From Ruminococcaceae bacterium UBA866 (GTDB lineage: Bacteria; Bacillota; Clostridia; Oscillospirales; Ruminococcaceae), in contig DBGA01000086.1 of the NCBI GenBank assembly GCA_002295325.1, positions 5,550-10,918 of the forward strand: a stretch of 5,369 bases of DNA, written 5' to 3'. Of this stretch, positions 1-5,104 are shown one piece after another. Numbering within the stretch: the stretch's first letter is position 1; every line of letters begins with the position of its first letter. The notes beneath the pieces are model-generated. The model searched no databases. It was not told the origin of the DNA and saw only the letters and a program-made list of their open reading frames with translations. Both the position numbers and the translations under genes were made by a program.

Positions 1-418
1 TGTTAAGCCCCGTCATAATGCCTACAGCATTTACATATGAGGAAGCCATAATATTTGCCACTTCCTGCATAGCTGAATAACCCATTTCACCAATGTCATT
101 GAAATCTGAAAAAGATTCTTGTAATAGAGAATTTAGCGTCATATGCACAAAATCTTTTTCTTGCAAGAACATCATCATGCCATTCACATCTCCGCTCAGC
201 GAAAGCAAAACCCCTAAAAGCATTGTTTCTGGACCTCCCAATGCATTAACAACTTGATTATAATCAAGAATTTTTACAGTAGGCACGTTGATATCAATCG
301 GGCACATTAGCATATCAGACAGGGCTGTGGCTGCGTTGCCAGAGCCTATGTTTCCAATTTCACGCAAGGCATCAATATGCATATCGGTCATATTATTATA
401 AAAATTATCTGTTGCCAT
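1..418 (-). CDS. cheC: CheC, CheY-P phosphatase (partial, C-terminus beyond window)
   Basis: This is the N-terminal 139 codons of a CheC-type phosphatase, a cytoplasmic chemotaxis protein that removes phosphate from CheY-P and in Bacillus/Thermotoga pairs with CheD. Two copies of the family's catalytic signature are visible. The first is E20-x-x-N23 followed by exactly 22 residues and P46, in a REIGNIGSGNAATALS context. The second is E119-x-x-N122 in a MQEVANIMASSY context; its proline would fall just past the window edge. The 99-residue distance between the two glutamates fits the duplicated CheC fold. There is no FliM-type N-terminal peptide ahead of the first motif, which argues for CheC rather than FliY. 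A C-terminal FliN-like domain cannot be excluded because the gene is cut, but at about 200 residues in the family roughly 60 are missing. The ATG at 418-416 is chosen because GAGGTG lies 5 bases upstream. The gene follows flgG by 51 bases on the same strand. Confidence 0.93.
   Translation of the reverse strand, partial: MATDNFYNNMTDMHIDALREIGNIGSGNAATALSDMLMCPIDINVPTVKILDYNQVVNALGGPETMLLGVLLSLSGDVNGMMMFLQEKDFVHMTLNSLLQESFSDFNDIGEMGYSAMQEVANIMASSYVNAVGIMTGLN
381..407 (-). promoter_or_regulatory. Possible sigma-28-like promoter inside the 5' end of cheC (weak)
   Basis: On the minus strand TAAT (407-404) is followed by a 16-base spacer and CCGATAT (387-381). CCGATAT is the SigD/FliA -10 consensus used in Gram-positive bacteria, and TAAT matches three of four bases of the usual TAAA -35. 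It lies within codons 5-13 of cheC, so it could only drive a 5'-truncated cheC or genes beyond the window. A seven-base match somewhere in a window this size is likely by chance, so this is only a candidate. Confidence 0.18.
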
Positions 419-423
419 TGTTT

Positions 424-429
424 CACCTC
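424..429 (-). promoter_or_regulatory. Ribosome binding site of cheC
   Basis: On the minus strand GAGGTG ends 5 bases before the ATG at 418. It is a good Shine-Dalgarno match at a normal distance and fixes the cheC start. Confidence 0.8.
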
Positions 430-434
430 ACTTT

Positions 435-465
435 AAAGATATAGTTTATTGCTCAATAAATCTTT
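435..465. repeat. AT-rich inverted repeat in the flgG-cheC gap
   Basis: TTTATT (445-450) and AATAAA (455-460) are perfect complements around the 4-base loop GCTC. AAAGA (435-439) and TCTTT (461-465) can extend the stem past a 5-base one-sided bulge (440-444). In the mRNA this hairpin sits between the flgG stop and the cheC ribosome binding site. It has no G/C core and no downstream U run, so it is a poor intrinsic terminator. A processing or mRNA-stability element is more plausible, but this is inferred only from position. Confidence 0.45.
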
Positions 466-469
466 AGCA

Positions 470-1003
470 CTATCTGAGGTTATTTACGATTTCTTCAATC
501 TGATCCGCAGTCTGCACAATTTTAGCACTAAACTGATATGCCTTTTGAGTTTGCATCATTGCAGCCATTTCATCTGCCATATCAACAGCAGAGGATTCGA
601 GAGTATAGGCTAAAATGCCAGCTGAATCACGATTTTCATCAACAAGTGCCACCGCTTGACCAGATACATTCGTTGGAATAAACCGCCCACCGTCCATTGG
701 AGTCAGCCCATATGGATTTGTAAATGTGTAAATTCCAATTTTTTCTTGTAACGCAGTAAAATCAGTTTCAGTTCCTATGGTGTTACCTTTTGAGTCCTTA
801 ACTGACTTCATTGGGATTTCAATTTTCTCTCCATCACCGTCTAAAATATAACTTCCGTCAAGACTACAAAGATAATTTACATCATCTTCAACGCTAATGC
901 CCATAGCACCACTGCGGGTATATGTTGTAACTCCTTTGTCGTCAACGGCGAAAAAACCATCTCCAGTGATTGCAAAATCAAACTCATTACCCGTTTGTAG
1001 CAT
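470..1003 (-). CDS. C-terminal fragment of FlgG (177 residues)
   Basis: This is the second open piece of flgG, in the same frame as the first, beginning at an ATG that lies 6 bases after the TAA. It holds the GDGFF block, the outer domain, and the C-terminal D0 helix ending in NNLR. In an intact FlgG this methionine would be internal. The mRNA ahead of it reads TAAGGGAAT, where TAAGG is a partial match to the anti-Shine-Dalgarno, but the spacing is very short. Terminating ribosomes might restart here; independent initiation looks weak. Confidence 0.5.
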   Translation of the reverse strand: MLQTGNEFDFAITGDGFFAVDDKGVTTYTRSGAMGISVEDDVNYLCSLDGSYILDGDGEKIEIPMKSVKDSKGNTIGTETDFTALQEKIGIYTFTNPYGLTPMDGGRFIPTNVSGQAVALVDENRDSAGILAYTLESSAVDMADEMAAMMQTQKAYQFSAKIVQTADQIEEIVNNLR

Positions 1004-1009
1004 ATTCCC

Positions 1010-1231
1010 TTATTTAAATGAAAGGTTTGCTCCAGCAAGTCGAATGCCGTGGCCTACCGGTAATTTTTTATCACCGTTTATGTCCATATTTGTATATAAC
1101 AAATCTTTAAAAGATGCTTGAACAGGCTTGTAGCCTACAGTATTTACGTTTGCCACATTGTTGGCAATCATGTTCATTCCTTCTTGGTAGGAAGAAAGTC
1201 CTGATACACCTGTATAAAAAGAAATATTCAT
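1010..1231 (-). CDS. N-terminal fragment of FlgG (73 residues)
   Basis: This is the first open piece of the interrupted flgG: the N-terminal D0 helix with the rod/hook signature, followed by the start of the outer domain, ending GANLSFK before TAA. It carries half of the coiled coil that normally pairs with the C-terminal helix, and the N-terminal region is also needed for export. Alone it would not be a complete rod subunit. Upstream of ATG 1231 the mRNA reads ATGCTCAAAAATT, with no recognisable ribosome binding site. An in-frame TAA at 1249-1247 rules out a longer N-terminus. Confidence 0.5.
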   Translation of the reverse strand: MNISFYTGVSGLSSYQEGMNMIANNVANVNTVGYKPVQASFKDLLYTNMDINGDKKLPVGHGIRLAGANLSFK

Positions 1232-1366
1232 AATTTTTGAGCATAATTAATTACCCATATCTCCATAACACAAGATAAATAAGGTAACATATATGCTCAT
1301 GACCCACCCTTCGTTGTAAATTGAGAGCTGATTGCAATTTATATTGTACTGCAAGTATTGCTAAAA
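1232..1366 (-). other. 135-base gap between flgF and flgG with an inverted repeat and a short open frame
   Basis: This is the longest gap in the window. It contains a 7-base inverted repeat, TAAATTG (1317-1323) and CAATTTA (1335-1341), separated by 11 bases and without a following T run. It also contains a 17-codon frame from ATG 1300 to TAA 1249-1247 (reads MSIYVTLFILCYGDMGN), preceded by the purine-rich AAGGGTGGG. That frame is in phase with flgG and resembles no rod protein N-terminus. I see no convincing sigma-A or sigma-28 promoter here. The gap may hold a leader or processing element, or may be non-functional sequence next to a decaying gene. Confidence 0.4.
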
Positions 1367-2113
1367 CTATATGTTGCCAATTTGGGTAGCAGTCTTCTGG
1401 TTTATACTATCAAGCATTTTTAATGCCGAGCTACAAGCCTGGAATGCTCTTTGTGCTTCCATAATTAATGTGTACTCACGATTAATATCATAATTGGCAG
1501 TTTCAAGGTTATTTTGCACTGTCTGAAAATCTTGCGTGTCAACTTGCTGTAGGTTTTCCGGCGCAATATAAATTCCGTTTACAAACTTTTCAAGTTGTGT
1601 CCCTGCCTCAGGCTGTGTGATTACTAGAGTATCAATAATCGTTCCATCTGCAGCTTCCACTGTTCCATCTGGAAGTACTGTAAAGTCGGAAGATGAAACT
1701 TGTATTGGGCCATCTTTTCCCAGAACCCTTCCTGCACCCGACAAAATCAAATAGCCTTCTGTGTCAATGTCAAAGTTACCATTCCTAGTTAAAAACTGCT
1801 GGTTTTCACCCTGAATATTGAAAAAGCCATTCCCAACTATTGCTATATCAAAAGGTCTTCCTGTTGCTTGTAGTGAACTGGCTTCTAAATCAGACACAAC
1901 GTTCTCAACTAATCTAATTGGGTCGCCTTTTCCAATAGGGACATTTACACCTTTTTCCTTGCGAGCCATTAATGCCTGATGAAATGTGGTGCTTACCACA
2001 CGCTCCTCTTTGAAGCCCGGTGTTTTAACATTGACGATGTTATTTGATAGTACGCTAAGGGTCCGCTGCTGTACTAACATCCCCGATAATGAACTATAAA
2101 ATCCTTCTAACAT
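1367..2113 (-). CDS. flgF: FlgF-type flagellar proximal rod protein
   Basis: This encodes a 248-residue rod protein of the FlgF/FlgG/FlgE family, exported by the flagellar type III apparatus and assembled in the proximal rod. The N-terminal D0 helix carries the family signature (SNNIVNVKTPGFK, residues 23-35). A central block reads FDIAIVGNGFFNI (residues 88-100), followed by LTRNGNFDID (108-117). The C-terminal D0 helix (about 203-248) contains EYTLIMEAQRAFQ and ends DSINQKTATQIGNI. That ending, rather than the NNL ending of FlgG, points to FlgF (FlhO in Bacillus naming), though paralogue naming in Firmicutes is loose and automatic annotation may say FlgG. There is no cleavable signal peptide, as expected for this export route. 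The length is normal and no lesions are seen. The gene starts 3 bases after the sigma-28 stop, and its ribosome binding site lies inside the sigma gene's last codons, so the two are probably translationally coupled. The stop is TAG. Confidence 0.9.
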   Translation of the reverse strand: MLEGFYSSLSGMLVQQRTLSVLSNNIVNVKTPGFKEERVVSTTFHQALMARKEKGVNVPIGKGDPIRLVENVVSDLEASSLQATGRPFDIAIVGNGFFNIQGENQQFLTRNGNFDIDTEGYLILSGAGRVLGKDGPIQVSSSDFTVLPDGTVEAADGTIIDTLVITQPEAGTQLEKFVNGIYIAPENLQQVDTQDFQTVQNNLETANYDINREYTLIMEAQRAFQACSSALKMLDSINQKTATQIGNI

Positions 2114-2116
2114 TGT

Positions 2117-2905
2117 TTATCCCTCCTGCATATATTTCTCAACCGTAAATTTAATTTTTTGTATTGCCTTGGAAATAATTTGAGAAACTCGTTGCTCACT
2201 CACTTGTAATATGCGAGCAATTTCAGCCTGTTTTAACTCTTCGTAGTAATAGAGGCTCACCACTTGTTGCTCACGCTCGGTAAGTGAATTTATGCTTTGC
2301 TTAATAATATCCTTTAGCTCTTGCTGGTACAAGCCACTATCAGCAGAGTCTTCTGAAGCAACATAATCATCTAGGCTGCTTTCAGTAAAATTTAATCCCT
2401 GTATGCTAGCTTCGAAGGAAAGTGTAACTGCACCCGAAATTTCGCTGTAATACTTATCAAGAGTTTCCAGTGATATGCCCATTTTATTTGCTATTTCAAT
2501 ATTTGTTGGTTCCCTCAATAATTCATTGCACAGCTCGTCATGAGCAATATTTATATTTTTTGAAGCAACCCTAATTCTTCTTGGAATCCAATCCTGTTTT
2601 CGCACAAAATCAATGACAGCTCCACGCACACGTAGATAAGCATAAGTCTGAAATTTTACTTGCTTTGTAATGTCAAATCGCTCTACGCAATCAATTAGGG
2701 CTATAATTCCTTGATTTACAATGTCCTCCATTTGAGCATAATCGCTAAAAATTCCCCGCATTTGGAAAGCCACTGTTTTGGCAATAGAGCTATAATGCAT
2801 TACAAGCTTGTTACGGAGTTCAACATCTTGTGTCTTTTGATACAATTCCATCAACTGTTCAGGATCGAATTGCGTATGCACATTGCTACTCGTTGTGGTC
2901 TTCAA
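2117..2905 (-). CDS. fliA: RNA polymerase sigma-28 factor, FliA/SigD family
   Basis: This is the flagellar sigma factor (FliA; SigD in Bacillus) that directs transcription of late flagellar and chemotaxis genes. It has 262 residues; the family is usually about 240-260. Region 2 (about 34-112) includes DYAQMEDIVNQGIIALIDCVERFD and KFQTYAYLRVRGAVIDFVRKQDWIPRRIR, a pattern diagnostic of the FliA/WhiG/SigD group. Region 3 (about 115-165) has the EPTNIEIANKMGISLETL element. Region 4 (about 200-255) has LTEREQQVVSLYYYEELKQAEIA followed by a helix-turn-helix, VSEQRVSQIISKAIQKIK. The start is TTG at 2905-2903, supported by an AAAGGAG site 8 bases upstream. It begins 35 bases after the flhA stop and stops (TAA) 3 bases before flgF. 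No anti-sigma gene flgM lies in the window. Confidence 0.94.
   Translation of the reverse strand: MKTTTSSNVHTQFDPEQLMELYQKTQDVELRNKLVMHYSSIAKTVAFQMRGIFSDYAQMEDIVNQGIIALIDCVERFDITKQVKFQTYAYLRVRGAVIDFVRKQDWIPRRIRVASKNINIAHDELCNELLREPTNIEIANKMGISLETLDKYYSEISGAVTLSFEASIQGLNFTESSLDDYVASEDSADSGLYQQELKDIIKQSINSLTEREQQVVSLYYYEELKQAEIARILQVSEQRVSQIISKAIQKIKFTVEKYMQEG
2121..2127 (-). promoter_or_regulatory. Ribosome binding site of flgF inside the end of the sigma-28 gene
   Basis: AGGAGGG on the minus strand ends 7 bases before the flgF ATG (2113). It is formed by the last codons of the sigma gene (Gln-Glu-Gly), which ties flgF translation to that gene. Confidence 0.85.
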
Positions 2906-2911
2906 ACGTAG

Positions 2912-2920
2912 AACTCCTTT
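2912..2920 (-). promoter_or_regulatory. Ribosome binding site supporting the TTG start of fliA
   Basis: AAAGGAGTT on the minus strand places GGAG 8 bases before TTG 2905. No ATG follows near the expected N-terminus, so this site decides in favour of the non-ATG start. Confidence 0.8.
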
Positions 2921-2940
2921 CTGATATTCTTAGCTTTCAG

Positions 2941-4992
2941 CTATGATATGGAAATATTTCCTAAGGATTGTATTTGAACATTGCTGTCAATTTCGTTGAA
3001 AGACAATACTACAATGCTCGGATAAAACTGATCAACCAGTTTTTTGAAATATACTCTCACAATTGGTGAGGTTAAAACGATTGGAACTTGAACTAGGTCC
3101 TTGATTTTATCAATTTCACGGGTAGTTGCTACCACAATTTTTTGAATGGTTTGTGGGTCAAGTGCCAAGTAGGAGCCACTATCAATTTTTTTAACAGCAC
3201 CCATTATCATGTCTTCAACAACTGCATCAAGGCTTATTATCTTGAGTTGGTCTGCTTCAGCAAATTTATGTGTAATGGTACGCTTTAGGGATTGGCGGGT
3301 ATACTCTGTAAGCATATCAGTATCCTTAATCGTCGCGCCATAATCAGCCACTGTTTCCATGATAGTTTCTAAATCCTTAACAGGAACTAGCTCACGCAGC
3401 AAACTGCACACTACCTTTTGGAAGGTGCTAACAGAAACAATAGCTGGGATAGTTTCATTTACTAATGTTTCGTTTGCTTTCTTTAAGTTAGCTATCATAT
3501 TATTCATTTCTTGGCGAGTTAGCAATTCGTGTGCGTGTGCTTTTATTACCTCAGAAAGGTGGGTAATGATTACAGATGTTGGGTCAATTAGAGTGTACCC
3601 AGCAAGCTCTGCTTTGAGCTTTTTATCATCACTTATCCATTTTGCAGGAATTTTAAAGGCTGGCTCAACTGTTTCAATACCGTCAATTTCATCCTCTGTT
3701 TCAGATGGGGCAAATGCCAAATAGTGATCGGTCAGAACATCACCTGAGGCGACCTCTTCACCTCTGAGTTTAATTAAATACTGGTTTGGGTTAAGCTGTC
3801 CACTATCCTTTAATCGGACAGACGGGATTACCATACCCATTTCCATTGCAAACTGCTTGCGGAACATTACAACACGATCAAGGAAGCTTCCTCCGCTTGC
3901 CTCATCAACCAAAGGCAATAAACTGTAGCCAAACTCCATTTCTACCTGTTCAACGTTCAACAGTCCATACACATTATCAATATTTTTATAGTAGGAAACT
4001 TCACTTGCAATTTCCTCGGTGGCTTGTAGCCCACCACCTGCATCTACTGCAATAAGTTCCTTTTGCTTTTTAAGTGAAATCATACCGATTGTAATTAATA
4101 ACGCTGAAACACAAAGCACTTGTACTACTGGAAAGCCAATGAAAGTCAGTGTTGAAAGTGAAAGTCCTGCCATAACGAGTACAGTCGGTTGTGAGAGAAA
4201 TTGATTAATAACATCTTTATTGAGGTTTGACTCAGAAGCTGAACGAGTAACCACCAAACCGGTTGCAACAGAGATAAGAAGTGCAGGAATCTGCGACATC
4301 AAGCCGTCGCCCACAGTCGATGTGGAGTAGATTTTCATAATTTCTGATAGCGAGCCTACTTGATTTACAAGTCCAATGATGATACCTCCGATAAGGTTTA
4401 CAAAGGTAACGATAATGGACATTATCGCGTCACCCTTTACAAACTTAGACGCACCGTCCATAGAACCAAAAAAATCAGCCTCACGTTGAATTTTCAAACG
4501 GCGATCTCTCGCCTGTTGTTCATCAATTAATCCTGAGCTTAAATCAGCGTCAATTGCCATCTGTTTACCCGGCATAGCGTCCAACGTAAAGCGTGCTGAT
4601 ACCTCAGCTACACGCTCGGAACCCTTGGTAATTACAATAAACTGTACCAAAACGATAATCAAAAAGATTACCAAGCCGACAACAATATTACCTTGAATTA
4701 CAAATTCTCCAAATGTTTTTATAACCTCTCCTGCATACCCGTCATTTGTCATAATATTACGAGTAGAAGATATGTTAAGTGAAAGTCTAAATAATGTTGT
4801 AATCAACAGCAATGGTGGAAAAATAGAAAATTCCAACGGTTCTTTTATATACATTGTAGTAAAAAGAATAACAAATGAAATTGTTAAATTGATAATAAAC
4901 ATCAAATCTAAAAGCCACGGTGGCAACGGAATAATCAACAGCAATACAATTATAAATACAAATGCTGCAACTGCGTTATTAAATATTTTCAT
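2941..4992 (-). CDS. flhA: FlhA, flagellar type III export gate protein
   Basis: FlhA forms the nonameric ring of the flagellar type III export gate in the inner membrane; its cytoplasmic domain docks chaperone-substrate complexes. The 683-residue length is normal for the family. Residues 1-310 carry the membrane segments, with hydrophobic runs near 8-24, 29-46, 57-75, 100-122, 190-210, 232-250, 270-285 and 287-306. The conserved loop between segments 4 and 5 includes ERVAEVSARFTLDAMPGKQM (126-145) and MDGASKFVKGD (178-188). D179 corresponds to the conserved Asp linked to proton coupling in Salmonella FlhA. The cytoplasmic part (about 325-683) has LLPLVDEASGGSFLDRV (358-374), the LNPNQYLIKLRGEEVASGD block (400-418) and DPTSVIITHLSEVIKAHAHELL (470-491). 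The start is ATG 4992: it gives the usual FlhA N-terminus and an in-frame TAA at 5013-5011 leaves no alternative. The nearest Shine-Dalgarno is unusually far upstream. It follows flhB, the standard neighbour. Confidence 0.97.
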   Translation of the reverse strand: MKIFNNAVAAFVFIIVLLLIIPLPPWLLDLMFIINLTISFVILFTTMYIKEPLEFSIFPPLLLITTLFRLSLNISSTRNIMTNDGYAGEVIKTFGEFVIQGNIVVGLVIFLIIVLVQFIVITKGSERVAEVSARFTLDAMPGKQMAIDADLSSGLIDEQQARDRRLKIQREADFFGSMDGASKFVKGDAIMSIIVTFVNLIGGIIIGLVNQVGSLSEIMKIYSTSTVGDGLMSQIPALLISVATGLVVTRSASESNLNKDVINQFLSQPTVLVMAGLSLSTLTFIGFPVVQVLCVSALLITIGMISLKKQKELIAVDAGGGLQATEEIASEVSYYKNIDNVYGLLNVEQVEMEFGYSLLPLVDEASGGSFLDRVVMFRKQFAMEMGMVIPSVRLKDSGQLNPNQYLIKLRGEEVASGDVLTDHYLAFAPSETEDEIDGIETVEPAFKIPAKWISDDKKLKAELAGYTLIDPTSVIITHLSEVIKAHAHELLTRQEMNNMIANLKKANETLVNETIPAIVSVSTFQKVVCSLLRELVPVKDLETIMETVADYGATIKDTDMLTEYTRQSLKRTITHKFAEADQLKIISLDAVVEDMIMGAVKKIDSGSYLALDPQTIQKIVVATTREIDKIKDLVQVPIVLTSPIVRVYFKKLVDQFYPSIVVLSFNEIDSNVQIQSLGNISIS

Positions 4993-4994
4993 AT

Positions 4995-5019
4995 TAAGTA
5001 GGCTAAGGACTTATCCTCC
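4995..5019 (-). promoter_or_regulatory. Displaced Shine-Dalgarno and small hairpin ahead of flhA
   Basis: GGAGGA (5019-5014) is followed at once by TAAGT (5013-5009), a 9-base loop, and ACTTA (4999-4995), then two bases and the ATG. The GGAGG is 22 bases from the start codon, but folding the 5-base-pair stem would bring it to about 3 bases. The stem is short and AT-rich, so this is a suggestion only. Confidence 0.3.
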
Positions 5020-5049
5020 GCCAAAACCTCCCTTCGCACGCAAAACCAT

Positions 5050-5070
5050 CATGAAGTACTTCTGTTCATG
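5050..5070. repeat. Inverted repeat in the flhB-flhA gap
   Basis: CATGAA (5050-5055) and TTCATG (5065-5070) are perfect complements separated by 9 bases. A perfect 10-base palindrome, GAAGTACTTC (5053-5062), overlaps it. No U run follows in the mRNA direction, so it is not a standard terminator; it may be an RNA hairpin or a protein site, or be chance. Confidence 0.4.
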
Positions 5071-5104
5071 TGCATGCGTTGTAGATTTTTAGCAGTCTTT
5101 AAAA

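Larger units (their letters stand above)
470..1231 (-). pseudogene. flgG: FlgG-type flagellar distal rod protein, interrupted by in-frame TAA
   Basis: FlgG is a secreted subunit of the distal flagellar rod. The frame read from ATG 1231 to TAG 472-470 gives about 253 residues plus one internal TAA at 1012-1010, close to the usual FlgG length of about 260. The N-terminal D0 helix has the rod/hook signature (ANNVANVNTVGYK at residues 23-35). The usual TGN-x-x-D-x-AI-x-GDGFF block (about residues 80-94) follows the stop directly. The C-terminal D0 helix has the MQTQKAYQFSAKIVQTAD pattern and ends in NNLR, typical of FlgG rather than FlgF. The TAA stands where the family has a glutamine (pattern F-x-Q-G-x-L/M-x-x-TGN), so one C-to-T change in CAA explains it. 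No frameshift or other lesion is visible, so the mutation is recent, an error, or tolerated. No Shine-Dalgarno stands directly before ATG 1231, which is also unusual beside its neighbours. Confidence 0.82.
4993..5104 (-). other. flhB-flhA intergenic leader with inverted repeats and short frames
   Basis: This 112-base gap has several features on the minus strand. AAGGGAGGT (5034-5026) and GGAGGA (5019-5014) are both purine-rich, but both are too far from the flhA ATG for normal initiation. A short frame from ATG 5052 to TAA 5013-5011 reads MMVLRAKGGFGGG and is in phase with flhA. Another from TTG 5024 reads (M)AEDKSLAYLI and ends in a TGA overlapping the flhA ATG (ATATGA). These may be chance, or may be leader frames feeding ribosomes to flhA. 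No clear promoter is visible. Confidence 0.4.

Noticed and set aside
1..418. FliY (switch protein with CheC-like domain) instead of CheC
   Set aside because: There is no FliM-type CheY-binding N-terminal peptide or linker before the first ExxN motif, and the start codon is well supported. The missing C-terminus leaves slight doubt.
445..460. Intrinsic terminator after flgG
   Set aside because: The stem is A/T only and no U run follows in the mRNA direction; cheC follows closely with its own ribosome binding site.
1010..1012. TAA reassigned to glutamine in this organism
   Set aside because: The fliA gene also ends in TAA (2119-2117), and reading through it gives Thr then the flgF ATG in the same frame, fusing a sigma factor to a secreted rod protein. 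That is implausible, so TAA works as a stop here.
1298..1300. ATG 1300 as an upstream start for a longer FlgG
   Set aside because: It is in frame with flgG but an in-frame TAA at 1249-1247 lies between, and the extension resembles no rod protein N-terminus.
3359..5092. Plus-strand open frames opposite flhA and the flhB-flhA gap (also 897-1121 and 2711-2911)
   Set aside because: They lie antisense to clear, conserved flagellar genes, have no family resemblance I recognise and low-complexity or unlikely compositions, and are best explained as shadows of the minus-strand coding.
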